A stretch of 64,000 nucleotides of DNA from Cellulophaga sp. BC115SP (GCF_009905545.1 NZ_JAAALB010000003.1:1-64000), one strand, 5' to 3'. Positions 18,354 to 27,635 are shown, numbered from the stretch's first letter. Made by a program: numbers and translations. Notes: generated from the letters alone by a model not told the origin.

Positions 18354-18911
18354 CTATTGAATACTTGCTTTAAATTTTGACCACGACAATTGAGCTTGTT
18401 CTCCTTCGGCATTGTTTGCCATAATAATGATTTCGCCCTCAATTTCATCATCTGTCAATTTGATGATGTTAACACGTCCTACTCCATTTAGCAAACCTTC
18501 CGAATTGGGAAGAGACGCTTGATAAAAATTGTTGATGTCACGATACTGACTAAAATCTTTTACAATGTTTCCTACATTTTTTTGTGTACCATTTCCAGGG
18601 ATAAAAAAAGTAGATGGTTTATCCACATTGTAAAGTCTTACATAAACAGATTCAGAAGTACTGTCGTCGGTGGCCATAATCGTGATACTATTTCCACCTC
18701 TTTCTATTAATTTTTTGACAACTACTTTGGACGTTTTGAAAGAATGCTCTCGATTCTCTTCGAAACTAATATTTCCTTTGAAAAACCCTTGTTTGTTCTG
18801 ATTAAAATCTGCAACCCCGTGACTGAATGATATTAAACTAGCAACGAAGCAAAGCAGGATTCCTAATAGCACCATTGGGTTTCGGAAGAAACGCCTTGTT
18901 CTAATTTTCAT
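18354..18911 (-). CDS. hypothetical secreted or membrane-anchored protein
   Basis: I do not recognise a family in this 185-residue protein. Its N terminus is basic (MKIRTRRFFRNP) followed by a hydrophobic stretch (MVLLGILLCFVASLISF), so it is a signal peptide or single anchor. The rest is beta-rich and polar, with SITIMATDDSTSESVYVRLYNV and EIEGEIIIMANN, suggesting one extracytoplasmic beta domain. No cysteine for lipidation follows the hydrophobic part. It is a single gene between long gaps with its own terminator. Residues 130-170 resemble small periplasmic beta-sandwich proteins of Bacteroidota, but this is only an impression. Confidence 0.6.
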   Translation of the reverse strand: MKIRTRRFFRNPMVLLGILLCFVASLISFSHGVADFNQNKQGFFKGNISFEENREHSFKTSKVVVKKLIERGGNSITIMATDDSTSESVYVRLYNVDKPSTFFIPGNGTQKNVGNIVKDFSQYRDINNFYQASLPNSEGLLNGVGRVNIIKLTDDEIEGEIIIMANNAEGEQAQLSWSKFKASIQ

Positions 18912-19794
18912 GAACTTGTATCGTTAAGTGTACTTGTAAGAGTACTTTAACTGTTAGAAATAACTTGAAACACTAATTGGCAAATATTTTGCTAATAGCA
19001 TTGTTGTATTTTTTTTATCTAAGCAACAACAAAAATAGAATACTCTAATTACTTTATCAATAGCATATCCAATACTTTATTGTTAAAGTTATTAAACGGT
19101 TGTTTGTATGACTTTGCCAAACAGTCGTTCAATAACCGACTTGCCTATCTTATTGACGCACGAATGGGGCTGAAAGTTACAGATAAAAACGGAAAAACTT
19201 TTTAAATACGCTTAAAAGCTTGTTTTAGAGGTTTTTGAAAGAAGAGGTTTTGTCAACTAATACGTTTGGTTGAATCAAATATACGCTAAATAATAAGAGA
19301 ATATTAATGAGAAAAATCATTTTTTTGAAAGGTCTAAAGAAATACTCAATACAAAATTAATAGATACAAAGCTTTAAGCTTAGGGTGATTCAAGAATACT
19401 CGTTTGGCTTTAATAAGGACTTTGTATTAAATCTCGAGAGTTGGATTTTTCGAACTAATCACAATAAAAAAAGTGTTTTCATATTGGGCTACTTGTTTAC
19501 CAATCGGGGTACAATAAAGCATATTTTTAAAAGTGGCCCGCTTAAATGAAAATTGCTTTGTGAGTTTTGAAAAAACAAGAAATTAACCTTTGTGAAAATA
19601 TCCGTGAGACAACTATTATCTTTGGCGTACTTTTCCTGAAAATCTTATTAAGATGACAGGTCGATGAATTATAGCAATAACGTCTAACAGTACCAAAGAC
19701 AATCACCTTGTAAGGGTGTTTGAAAGATTTTACAAGTTTTTTGTGATTAAACGACGATTTTCAAAACTGTTAGGTCAAAAACTAGTTTAATAAA
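18912..19794. other. long AT-rich intergenic region upstream of ispH
   Basis: An 883-base stretch without a convincing gene on either strand. It is flanked by divergent genes. The only recognisable element is the promoter candidate at 19589-19624. It may hide a small RNA or a decayed gene, but no hairpin with a T run was seen. Confidence 0.5.
19589..19624 (+). promoter_or_regulatory. candidate ispH promoter
   Basis: TTTG at 19589-19592 and TATCTTTG at 19617-19624 fit the two consensus boxes, but the spacer is 24 bases, longer than the usual 19-21. The ispH leader would be about 165-265 bases depending on the start chosen. Confidence 0.45.
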
Positions 19795-21117
19795 ATGGAG
19801 TTATTTACTAAATCTCCCGTTAAGGAAGCACAACGTGCGTCAGGTTCAGAGGCTGAGTCTATTGGGCTAGAAGCACGCAAAAAAATGAAGAAAATGAAGT
19901 CTTTTCAAATACCAGAACTCTATAAGAGTAGTATCATTGGAGGAATCAAGGAAAAACGTCGCCAAAAGGACAAGCTAAAGAAGGACTTTACGCCAACATT
20001 GCTTGATTTTGGTACTGTACGTTTCTTGATTTCAAGACATTTTGGATTTTGCTATGGTGTTGAAAATGCGGTAGAGATAGCGTATAAAACCATCGATGAG
20101 AATCCCAACAAACGAATTTTCTTGCTTTCTGAGATGATTCATAATCCCGATGTAAATGCAGATTTGCTGAGTCGTGGAGTACAGTTTATCATGAATACTT
20201 CGGGTGATCAACTGATCGAATGGGAATCTCTTACCAGCGATGATGTTGTCATTGTGCCTGCTTTTGGGACAACTTTGGAGATACAACAAAAACTCTCAGA
20301 TATCGGTATTAATGCCTATCAGTATGATACAACTTGCCCATTTGTCGAAAAGGTGTGGAATCGTGCATCTGCTATTGGACAAAAGGATTATACCATTGTC
20401 GTACATGGCAAACCTTCGCATGAAGAAACTCGTGCGACTTTTTCGCATGCCAAACAAAACGCTCCAACAATCGTGGTGAAGGACATGAAGCAAACGGTTG
20501 AGCTGGCAAAATATATCACAGGAGAAAAACCTCAAGCAGATTTTTATACAGAATTTAAGGGGCAATACTCTGAAAATTTTGATATTGAGAAAGATTTACG
20601 TCGTATAGGTGTCGTAAATCAAACAACGATGTTGGCTTCTGATACACAAGCAATTGCTGACTATCTTAAGAATGTCATGCGTGAAAAATATCACGTTGAT
20701 GGGCTTGATATTACTTCTTATTTTGCAGATACTCGTGATACTCTTTGTTATGCTACCAACGATAATCAAAGTGCTACGTATGGGTTATTAGAAAAAGAAG
20801 CCGATTTGGTAATTGTTGCAGGTGGTTACAACTCTTCAAATACTTCACATTTAGTAGAGCTTTGTGAACAAAAACTACCGACTTATTTTATTTCTTCAGC
20901 AGATAAAATTTTATCAGAAAATCTAATTAGTCATTTTGATTTACATACTAAAAATGAAAAAGTGACAGAGAGTTTTCTGCCCCATAAAGATATTACCACA
21001 ATAATGCTAACCTGCGGTGCGTCATGTCCCGATGCAGTTGTGGAGGCAATTCTTCTTCGATTACTCTCTTTTTTCCCTAATACCAAAAATGTAGACGAGG
21101 TAGTGACTCAACTTTAG
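19795..21117 (+). CDS. ispH: 4-hydroxy-3-methylbut-2-enyl diphosphate reductase
   Basis: IspH catalyses the last step of the MEP isoprenoid pathway, turning HMBPP into IPP and DMAPP with a [4Fe-4S] cluster. The three cluster cysteines are present: Cys86 (HFGFCYGVE), Cys181 (DTTCPFV) and Cys318 (DTLCYATNDNQ). The conserved His-Gly pair (VVHGKPSHEE) is also there. The frame gives 440 residues, about 120 more than E. coli, as in the long IspH type. Residues 1-33 look unlike the family, and Met34 (19894) is a likelier start, giving 407 residues. Promoter candidate upstream. It is a single gene. Confidence 0.93.
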   Translation: MELFTKSPVKEAQRASGSEAESIGLEARKKMKKMKSFQIPELYKSSIIGGIKEKRRQKDKLKKDFTPTLLDFGTVRFLISRHFGFCYGVENAVEIAYKTIDENPNKRIFLLSEMIHNPDVNADLLSRGVQFIMNTSGDQLIEWESLTSDDVVIVPAFGTTLEIQQKLSDIGINAYQYDTTCPFVEKVWNRASAIGQKDYTIVVHGKPSHEETRATFSHAKQNAPTIVVKDMKQTVELAKYITGEKPQADFYTEFKGQYSENFDIEKDLRRIGVVNQTTMLASDTQAIADYLKNVMREKYHVDGLDITSYFADTRDTLCYATNDNQSATYGLLEKEADLVIVAGGYNSSNTSHLVELCEQKLPTYFISSADKILSENLISHFDLHTKNEKVTESFLPHKDITTIMLTCGASCPDAVVEAILLRLLSFFPNTKNVDEVVTQL

Positions 21118-21160
21118 CGTTACTATAGGTTTATTATCCATGCATTAGGGAAAATTATCC

Positions 21161-21191
21161 TTTGATACCCCAATAGATTGCTGTAGTTTTG
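21161..21191 (+). promoter_or_regulatory. promoter of the PaaE-like gene
   Basis: TTTG (21161-21164), 19 bases, then TAGTTTTG (21184-21191) match the Bacteroidota consensus. The start codon is about 140 bases downstream, which leaves a leader with a strong hairpin. Confidence 0.75.
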
Positions 21192-21203
21192 TGGTCGAAT
21201 TAT

Positions 21204-21239
21204 CCTAAAAGTCCCATGATAAGAAATAGGACTTTTAGG
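21204..21239 (+). repeat. hairpin in the leader of the PaaE-like gene
   Basis: CCTAAAAGTCC and GGACTTTTAGG form an 11-bp perfect stem with a 14-base loop. It begins about 13 bases after the -7 box, so it would be near the 5' end of the mRNA. No T run follows, so it is not a simple terminator. Confidence 0.6.
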
Positions 21240-21334
21240 GTATTCGTTCCTTGAATTGATTTAGAAACCAGACTTTAATTTGACTTTTATCGGGTTCGAA
21301 AAAGTAAAGGTCTTGTAAACTGTTATATCATTAG

Positions 21335-22402
21335 ATGAGTGCAAAATATTTTCATTTGACTGTAAAGGAGGTTATTGAAGAAACTCCAGATACAAAGACT
21401 TTTTCTTTTTGGCATCCTATCCATCAAGCTGTCAGTTACAAGGCTGGACAGTTTTTGACTTTAATTCCAGAAATTGATGGTAAAAAAGTACGTCGTAGTT
21501 ATTCAATGTCTAGTTCGCCTAACAAGGATGCTTCGATTGCTATAACTATTAAACGTGTTCCGGGAGGACTGGTATCAAATTACCTTTGTGACAATCTTAA
21601 GGTAGGCGATGCGCTCGAAATGATGGAACCAATGGGACATTTTGTAATCGAACCAAATCCAACTAAGTCGCGAGTAATCGTTTTATTTGGTGGTGGTTCA
21701 GGTATTACGCCATTAATGTCAATTGCCAAATCAGTTTTGCCAGTAGAAACTGATACCAAAGTGTATTTAGTCTATGGTTCAAGAAATGAAGAGAATATCA
21801 TTTTCAAGAAACAATTAGAAGAACTAGAAAAAACTTATCAAGGTCGTTTTAGAGTATTACATGTGCTAAGTCAACCTTCTTATACATGGACAGGTTACAA
21901 AACTCGTATCAACCAAGCGTCGGCGGTAACTTTCTTAAAACAAGATTTTGGGTTGGATATTGGTAAAGCCGAATATTACTTGTGTGGACCAGAAGGTATG
22001 ATGGAGCAGGTAGAAAATGCCATTAGAATTTTTGGAGTAAGCGATGCCCAAATCCACAAAGAACATTTCTTCAGTGCACATGATACCGCTGCCAACGAAG
22101 CAGATGAAGAAGAGGGCGGTAGCTTAAAAGAGCAAATGGTTACCATTCAATACGAAGGAGAAGATTATCAAGTATTAGTAAAACCACACGAAACAATCCT
22201 TGAAGCGGCACTTCGCGAAGATATAGATTTACCATATTCATGTCAGGCAGGTATGTGTACTGCATGTATGGGCAAATGTTTGAGCGGAAAAGTTCAAATG
22301 GACGAAGAAGACGGTTTGACAGATAATGAAATCAAACAAGGCTATATTTTGACCTGTGTAGCGCACCCAGCTACATCAGGCGTAGTCATTGAAATAGAAT
22401 AA
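21335..22402 (+). CDS. PaaE-like ferredoxin-type NAD(P)H oxidoreductase
   Basis: A 355-residue flavo-iron-sulfur protein. The N-terminal two-thirds are the FAD and NAD(P) reductase module, with the FAD motif RRSYSMSSSP, GGGSGITPLMSIAK for the nucleotide, and YLCGPEGMM. The C-terminal ~90 residues are a plant-type [2Fe-2S] ferredoxin with cysteines CQAGMCTACMGKC..C. This fused layout matches PaaE/PaaK and related monooxygenase reductases. No oxygenase or phenylacetate genes are nearby, so the partner is not known. It sits behind its own promoter and ends in a perfect hairpin. Confidence 0.85.
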   Translation: MSAKYFHLTVKEVIEETPDTKTFSFWHPIHQAVSYKAGQFLTLIPEIDGKKVRRSYSMSSSPNKDASIAITIKRVPGGLVSNYLCDNLKVGDALEMMEPMGHFVIEPNPTKSRVIVLFGGGSGITPLMSIAKSVLPVETDTKVYLVYGSRNEENIIFKKQLEELEKTYQGRFRVLHVLSQPSYTWTGYKTRINQASAVTFLKQDFGLDIGKAEYYLCGPEGMMEQVENAIRIFGVSDAQIHKEHFFSAHDTAANEADEEEGGSLKEQMVTIQYEGEDYQVLVKPHETILEAALREDIDLPYSCQAGMCTACMGKCLSGKVQMDEEDGLTDNEIKQGYILTCVAHPATSGVVIEIE

Positions 22403-22410
22403 ATACTCCA

Positions 22411-22452
22411 CAATAGTTATCCACAAGTTTTCGAAATTGTGGATAACTATTG
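22411..22452. repeat. 16-bp perfect inverted repeat with two DnaA-box consensus sites
   Basis: CAATAGTTATCCACAA and its exact reverse complement are separated by a 10-base loop. Each arm contains TTATCCACA, the DnaA-box consensus, in opposite orientation (22417-22425 and 22438-22446). It starts 8 bases after the PaaE-like gene stop and is followed by TTTATAAG, so it may also act as a terminator. Both uses are inference. Confidence 0.6.
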
Positions 22453-22749
22453 TTTATAAGTAACAAAACACATCAAAGTATCTGATATTACAGTATTTAT
22501 ACCTAATGAGGAACTATTTTAAATAGGGCTTTGTATGGCAATTATAACTAAAGTTATTCGCTTACCGAAAAGCATTAGTAGTTTTCCAAAATAGCTTGTA
22601 GCTTTGGTTGGTAATATCAAAAACGAGAGTCTTTTCAGTAATTCATAAAATATTTTGGATGAAATTATAAGTAAATAAAGATTTAGTTTTCAATAACCAT
22701 TAAGTATCAAATTCTTACTTTATCATTCGAAAATATGGCACAAAAATTC

Positions 22750-22781
22750 TTGGTAATCTCAGGATTTTCTACCTAATTTTG
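22750..22781 (+). promoter_or_regulatory. promoter of the PurF-like gene
   Basis: TTG (22750-22752), 21 bases, then TAATTTTG (22774-22781) fit the Bacteroidota consensus. The leader to the start codon is about 145 bases. Confidence 0.6.
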
Positions 22782-22930
22782 TTTACTGAAAGATAACCCA
22801 TCGTTAACCCTCTATTAATCTGAATTTTATTGCGAAAAATTACCGAACCACTTTAATCTGTATAAATGGTTTCAGGAGTACTATTTTTTAATAATACTCG
22901 ACAAACGCAAAATAACTACCAAGTAAAGTC

Positions 22931-24823
22931 ATGTCTGACGCAATCAAACACGAGTGTGGTATCGCACTCATCCGTCTCCGAAAAGACTATCAGTACTATA
23001 TCAATAAGTACGGAACCCCGCTGTATGGTATCAACAAGCTTTACCTAATGATGGAAAAGCAAGTGAACCGAGGACAAGACGGTGCAGGTGTAGCCAACAT
23101 CAAAATTGATGTGCCTGCTGGTCACAGATATATCAGCAGATACCGTTCTGTAGAGCAAAATGCTGTAGCTGATATTTTCGGAAAAATTTACAAGAAGTTT
23201 CGTAAAGGCTTGAAAGACCACAAAGACAAAGCTAAAGATGCCAAGTGGATTCAAGAAAATGTAGCATTCTCTGGTGAAGTATTTTTGGGTCACCTGCGCT
23301 ATGGTACACACGGTCAAAACGAAATCGAAAACTGCCACCCAATGTTGCGTCAAAGCAACTGGAGAAGTAGAAACTTGGTAGTTGCTGGTAACTTTAACAT
23401 GACTAATGTAGAAGAACTTTTTAATAAGTTAATCTCATTAGGACAGCATCCGAAGGAAAAAGTGGATACAGTAACCGTGATGGAAAAAATTGGGCATTTC
23501 TTAGATGAAGAAAACCAACGTCAGTTTGACTTCCATAAACATAGCTACGAAAATCCAGAGTTGTCAAATGTGATTGAAGACAACATTGATTTGCAAAGAG
23601 TATTACAGCGTTCGTGTCGTGATTTTGATGGTGGATACGCCATGTGCGGTGTGACTGGACACGGTTCTGCTTTTGTAGCACGCGACCCAGCGGGTATTCG
23701 CCCAGCTTTTTGGTATGCCGATGATGAAGTGGTAGTAGTTGCCTCAGAAAAACAAGCTATCAAAACGTCATTTAACTGTAATTACGAAGATATTCAGGAA
23801 GTACAGCCAGGTCATGCTTTAATTATTGACAAACGTGGTAACTATTCTGAAAAGAAATTTATTGAACCACTCGAAAAGAAATCGTGTAGCTTCGAAAGAA
23901 TCTATTTCTCACGCGCTTCAGATCCAGATATTTATGCCGAACGTAAGGAATTAGGACGTTTGGTAATCCCACAAGTACTTCAAGAAGTAAATTACGACCT
24001 CAAAAATACCGTATTCTCGTATATTCCAAACACTGCTGAAACTGCCTTTTTGGGTATGATTGAAGGCTTGGAAGATTATCTTGCCAAAGAACGTAAGAAA
24101 GCCATCATGGGCGGAGGTTTGGCAGAAGAGACTTTAGAGGAGTTATTGACTTTCCGTCCTCGTGTTGAAAAGTTGATTTCGAAAGATGTAAAACTTCGTA
24201 CTTTCATCACCAATGATGCCGATCGTAATGATATGGTGTCACATGTGTATGACACTACTTATGAGGTAATCAAAAAAGGAGTTGATAATGTTGTATTGAT
24301 TGACGACTCTATCGTAAGAGGTACAACACTCGAGCGCTCTATTTTGAAGTTGTTGGATAAATTAGGTCCTAAGAAAATCGTAATTGTTTCATCAGCTCCT
24401 CAAATTCGCTATCCAGATTGTTATGGTATCGATATGTCAAGAATGAAAGATTTTGTGGCATTCCGTGCAACTTATGAATTGTTGATAGAGCGTCACATGG
24501 AAGATATCCTTGAAGATACTTTGGGTCGTTGTGTAAGTGCTTTTGAATTAGGAACTGCTCATACACAAAACTTTGTGAAGGCGATTTACGAACCATTTAC
24601 AAACGAAGAGATTTCAGCTAAAATCGCAGATATTGTAAAGCCAGCAGACTTAAAAGCTGATTTGGCAATTGTTTATCAAACAGTAGACAGTCTGAACAAA
24701 GCTTGTCCATATAATCTTGGTGACTGGTATTTTACGGGTAACTTCCCAACACCAGGTGGTAATAAGGTTGTAAACAAAGCTTTTGTAAACTTTATGAAAG
24801 GAGTAGAAATTAGAGCTTACTAG
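22931..24823 (+). CDS. amidophosphoribosyltransferase-like class II glutamine amidotransferase
   Basis: A 630-residue protein with a PurF-like two-domain layout. The N-terminal glutaminase has the nucleophile Cys9 (HECGIA), so eight residues must be removed or it acts without exposing an N-terminal Cys. It also has LGHLRYGTHGQNEIENCHP and the VAGNFNMTN loop. The C-terminal PRPP-binding motif VVLIDDSIVRGTT spans residues 454-466. PurF makes phosphoribosylamine in purine synthesis. At 630 residues it is over 100 longer than typical PurF, with charged insertions near residues 90-110. A Bacteroidota PurF paralogue is likely. It has its own promoter and terminator. Confidence 0.85.
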   Translation: MSDAIKHECGIALIRLRKDYQYYINKYGTPLYGINKLYLMMEKQVNRGQDGAGVANIKIDVPAGHRYISRYRSVEQNAVADIFGKIYKKFRKGLKDHKDKAKDAKWIQENVAFSGEVFLGHLRYGTHGQNEIENCHPMLRQSNWRSRNLVVAGNFNMTNVEELFNKLISLGQHPKEKVDTVTVMEKIGHFLDEENQRQFDFHKHSYENPELSNVIEDNIDLQRVLQRSCRDFDGGYAMCGVTGHGSAFVARDPAGIRPAFWYADDEVVVVASEKQAIKTSFNCNYEDIQEVQPGHALIIDKRGNYSEKKFIEPLEKKSCSFERIYFSRASDPDIYAERKELGRLVIPQVLQEVNYDLKNTVFSYIPNTAETAFLGMIEGLEDYLAKERKKAIMGGGLAEETLEELLTFRPRVEKLISKDVKLRTFITNDADRNDMVSHVYDTTYEVIKKGVDNVVLIDDSIVRGTTLERSILKLLDKLGPKKIVIVSSAPQIRYPDCYGIDMSRMKDFVAFRATYELLIERHMEDILEDTLGRCVSAFELGTAHTQNFVKAIYEPFTNEEISAKIADIVKPADLKADLAIVYQTVDSLNKACPYNLGDWYFTGNFPTPGGNKVVNKAFVNFMKGVEIRAY

Positions 24824-24843
24824 TTTCTAAAACGATTTTTTTC

Positions 24844-24886
24844 AAAAGCGGGTAAATGCTGTATGGTATTTACCCGCTTTTATTTT
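24844..24886 (+). terminator. terminator of the PurF-like gene
   Basis: A 14-bp perfect stem (AAAAGCGGGTAAAT / ATTTACCCGCTTTT) with a 10-base loop is followed by TATTTTG, about 20 bases after the stop. Confidence 0.9.
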
Positions 24887-24929
24887 GTACAAGCAATAAC
24901 TCAGTTTTATCCTAAACCCAAACATTTGC

Positions 24930-24937
24930 TAACTTTG
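24930..24937 (+). promoter_or_regulatory. candidate -7 element for recQ
   Basis: TAACTTTG matches TAnnTTTG and lies 77 bases upstream of the recQ start codon, directly after the previous terminator. No TTTG is found at a suitable distance upstream. Confidence 0.45.
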
Positions 24938-25013
24938 TGTTGAAGATGCAACATTCTACACGCTATGTTTTACAGACATCTTCATCATCATTCACTATTT
25001 ATATTTTGCTAAA

Positions 25014-27152
25014 ATGGCATTGACAAAAGAACAAGTACTCAAGCAATATTTTGGGTATGATAAATTTAGACCTCTTCAGGCTGACATCATTGATTGGGTA
25101 TTGTATGGACAGGATTGTATGGTATTGATGCCAACAGGGGGAGGAAAATCCCTTTGTTTTCAGGTACCAGCACTGATGATGCAAGGAATTACGATTGTAA
25201 TTTCCCCTCTAATCGCATTAATGCACGACCAAGTTCAAGCATTGCAAGCCAATGGTATTCCTTCTGCTTATATCAACTCTTCGCTTTCTGGTGCTGAACG
25301 ATTTGCGATAGAACGCCAATGTAAAGCTGGTGAAATAAAGCTACTATATATTTCTCCTGAAAAACTCTTTTCGAATGGATACCTCGATTGGATAAAGTCT
25401 TTGCAAGTAAGTATGGTGGCCGTGGATGAATCTCACTGTGTATCTGTTTGGGGACATGATTTTAGACCCGAATATACTCAATTACACGTGCTGAAGTCTG
25501 CATTGCCCAATGTGCCTTTTATGGCATTAACTGCTACAGCTGATAGAGTAACCAGAAAAGATGTACTTACCCAGTTGGGAATTCCCGAAGCTCGCGTCTT
25601 TATTAGTTCGTTTGACAGACCCAACTTATCATTGTCGGTACAACCAGGACGAAATCGCTTGAAGACGATTCAAAAGTTTATTCAAGAACGCCCTCGAAAA
25701 GCAGGCATTATATATTGTTTAAGTAGAAAAAATACAGAACAACTCGCCGACTCACTGCTAAAAGTGGGTATCTCTGCTCGATGCTATCACGCAGGGATGA
25801 GCACCGACGAACGTGCCAAAGTACAAGACCAATTTTTACGAGATGATATACAAGTGATCTGCGCTACTATTGCTTTTGGTATGGGTATCGACAAGTCCAA
25901 TGTTCGTTGGGTAATGCACTATTCACTGCCAGCTAATATCGAAAGTTTTTATCAGGAAATAGGTCGTGCAGGTCGTGATGGTGTAAAAGCTGATACACTA
26001 TTGTTTTATTCTTATAATGACCTTATTGTCCGAAAAGATATGCTGGCGCAATCTGAATTGCCAGCAGAAATGAAAGAAGTCCAATTAGCTAAGTTGGATA
26101 GATTAAAGCAATATGCAGAAGCCGAAATTTGTCGTAGACGGATTCTATTAAGCTATTTCAACGAGGAGGTCGACCGTGACTGTGGAAATTGTGATGTTTG
26201 TAAAAATCCCCCTATTAGGTTTGATGCGAGTGTACTAGCTCAGAAAGCCCTTTCTGCAATCGCACGTACTAATGAAAGAATCGCTATGGGTATGCTGATT
26301 GATATACTTCGTGGTTCTAATAATCGTAAAATTATAGAACATCGTTATCATGAAATCAAAACCTTTGGCGCAGGGCGTGATTTGAAATATGAAGAGTGGG
26401 CAGACTACATTCAGCAAATGCTTAATTCAGGTATTATGGATATTGCCTACGACGAGCAACATGCCTTCAAACTAAACAACGCTTCTTGGTCGGTATTGAA
26501 GGATGGTAAAAAAGTGCAACTTGTACGCTTTAGGCCATTTGAAGAAAAGCAAGCTGAACGCGAAGCCAATGCAGCTCCTAAAGAAAAAACCAAACGAGAG
26601 GTGGTTCGTGATGAGTTGTTTGAGCGTTTGCGATTGTTGCGTAAACAAATTGCCGATAACTTGGATATTCCTCCATTTGTGGTCTTTTCAGATGCAACCC
26701 TTTCTGATATGGCGCAGAAAAAACCTATTTCTCCAGCCGAGATGCTCAATGTATCAGGGGTAGGAGAGCAGAAGTTCAGACAATATGGTGATGCTTTCCT
26801 CAAAGAGATTCGGGATTTCATCAAAACTTTAGGTAAATCTGGAGGTGAAAAAGGAGATACCGCCAAAATAAGCTTTTCACTTTATGAAGAAGGTTTATCC
26901 CTAGATGAGATAGCAGAAAGAAGAGGTTTGAGCCCTGTTACGATTGTATCGCATCTGGTGAAGTTCTTTGAAGAAGGTCACCCTGTAGATTTACGCAAAT
27001 TTGTCACTACAGTAGAGTTTAACGCTATTGCCCAAGCCATGAAAATACTTGGTACTAAAAAAGGAGAACCTGTCAAACCTGTGTTTGACTTGTTGCAGGG
27101 CAAATACGATTACCACAAAATCAAAGTTGTAATGGCTTTGTTAGACAAGTAG
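25014..27152 (+). CDS. recQ: ATP-dependent DNA helicase RecQ
   Basis: A 712-residue 3'-5' helicase. Walker A is PTGGGKS (residues 40-46) and motif II is DESH (138-141), inside the RecQ-specific VDESHCVSVWGHDFRPEY. The zinc-binding cysteines are in EAEICRRRILLSYFNEEVDRDCGNCDVC, followed by a winged-helix RQC domain and an HRDC-like segment (PPFVVFSDATLSDMAQKKP). A C-terminal helix-turn-helix region (LSLDEIAERRGLSPVTIVSHL) is common in this branch. It acts in recombination and fork repair. It is followed only 4 bases later by a GreA-like gene, so they form an operon. Confidence 0.95.
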   Translation: MALTKEQVLKQYFGYDKFRPLQADIIDWVLYGQDCMVLMPTGGGKSLCFQVPALMMQGITIVISPLIALMHDQVQALQANGIPSAYINSSLSGAERFAIERQCKAGEIKLLYISPEKLFSNGYLDWIKSLQVSMVAVDESHCVSVWGHDFRPEYTQLHVLKSALPNVPFMALTATADRVTRKDVLTQLGIPEARVFISSFDRPNLSLSVQPGRNRLKTIQKFIQERPRKAGIIYCLSRKNTEQLADSLLKVGISARCYHAGMSTDERAKVQDQFLRDDIQVICATIAFGMGIDKSNVRWVMHYSLPANIESFYQEIGRAGRDGVKADTLLFYSYNDLIVRKDMLAQSELPAEMKEVQLAKLDRLKQYAEAEICRRRILLSYFNEEVDRDCGNCDVCKNPPIRFDASVLAQKALSAIARTNERIAMGMLIDILRGSNNRKIIEHRYHEIKTFGAGRDLKYEEWADYIQQMLNSGIMDIAYDEQHAFKLNNASWSVLKDGKKVQLVRFRPFEEKQAEREANAAPKEKTKREVVRDELFERLRLLRKQIADNLDIPPFVVFSDATLSDMAQKKPISPAEMLNVSGVGEQKFRQYGDAFLKEIRDFIKTLGKSGGEKGDTAKISFSLYEEGLSLDEIAERRGLSPVTIVSHLVKFFEEGHPVDLRKFVTTVEFNAIAQAMKILGTKKGEPVKPVFDLLQGKYDYHKIKVVMALLDK

Positions 27153-27156
27153 ACTT

Positions 27157-27600
27157 ATGAAACAAGAGGTTATAGATTATATTAAAAATCAGCTAGAAGA
27201 ACGAATGCAAGCTGCTTGGGGTGCTATGCAAGCTGCCCAAGCTTCTGCCAATGAGGAAAGTAAAAGTTCTGCTGGGGACAAATACGAAACAGCAAGAGCG
27301 ATGGGGCAGTTAGATAGAGATATGTACGCTCGCCAATACGAACAAGCTCGTCAAGAAAGAGTTCTGCTCGAAAGGATAGATCCTCAACATACTCCTCAAC
27401 ATGTGTCTTTGGGCGCACTTGTGCATACGAGTATGGGGATATTTTTTATTGCTGTTAGCTTGGGTTCAATCAAAGTAGTAGGCGAAGCAGTGATGGTAGT
27501 GTCAGCCCAATCTCCTATTGGTGCATTACTAATGGGGAAAGTTGTAGGCGATTCATTTGATTTTAGAGGAAAAAAACACCAAATTCAACAAATAGCTTAA
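27157..27600 (+). CDS. GreA/GreB C-terminal-like protein
   Basis: A 147-residue protein. The C-terminal part has the FKBP-like Gre pattern SPIGALLMGKVVGDSFDFRGKKHQIQQI, and the N-terminal half is a charged helical pair (KNQLEERMQAAWGAMQAAQ) like the Gre coiled coil. The stretch ANEESKSSAGDKYETARAMGQ is strongly conserved in Bacteroidota homologues. It may bind RNA polymerase, but a transcript-cleavage role is not established here, since the basic coiled-coil tip is not obvious. It directly follows recQ (4 bases) and precedes a sugar isomerase gene by 35 bases. Confidence 0.7.
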   Translation: MKQEVIDYIKNQLEERMQAAWGAMQAAQASANEESKSSAGDKYETARAMGQLDRDMYARQYEQARQERVLLERIDPQHTPQHVSLGALVHTSMGIFFIAVSLGSIKVVGEAVMVVSAQSPIGALLMGKVVGDSFDFRGKKHQIQQIA

Positions 27601-27635
27601 TCAAAACCATCTTACCCTTCATTCTGAATCTTACT

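Larger units (their letters stand above)
22403..22930. other. AT-rich intergenic region with paired DnaA-like boxes
   Basis: A 528-base gap without genes. It holds the 22411-22452 hairpin with two DnaA-box consensus sequences and the promoter of the downstream amidotransferase gene. No other features are clear. Confidence 0.5.

Noticed and set aside
22403-22930. Replication origin around the DnaA-box hairpin
   Set aside because: Only two boxes were found, with no typical origin gene nearby, so I keep it as a finding but do not call an origin.
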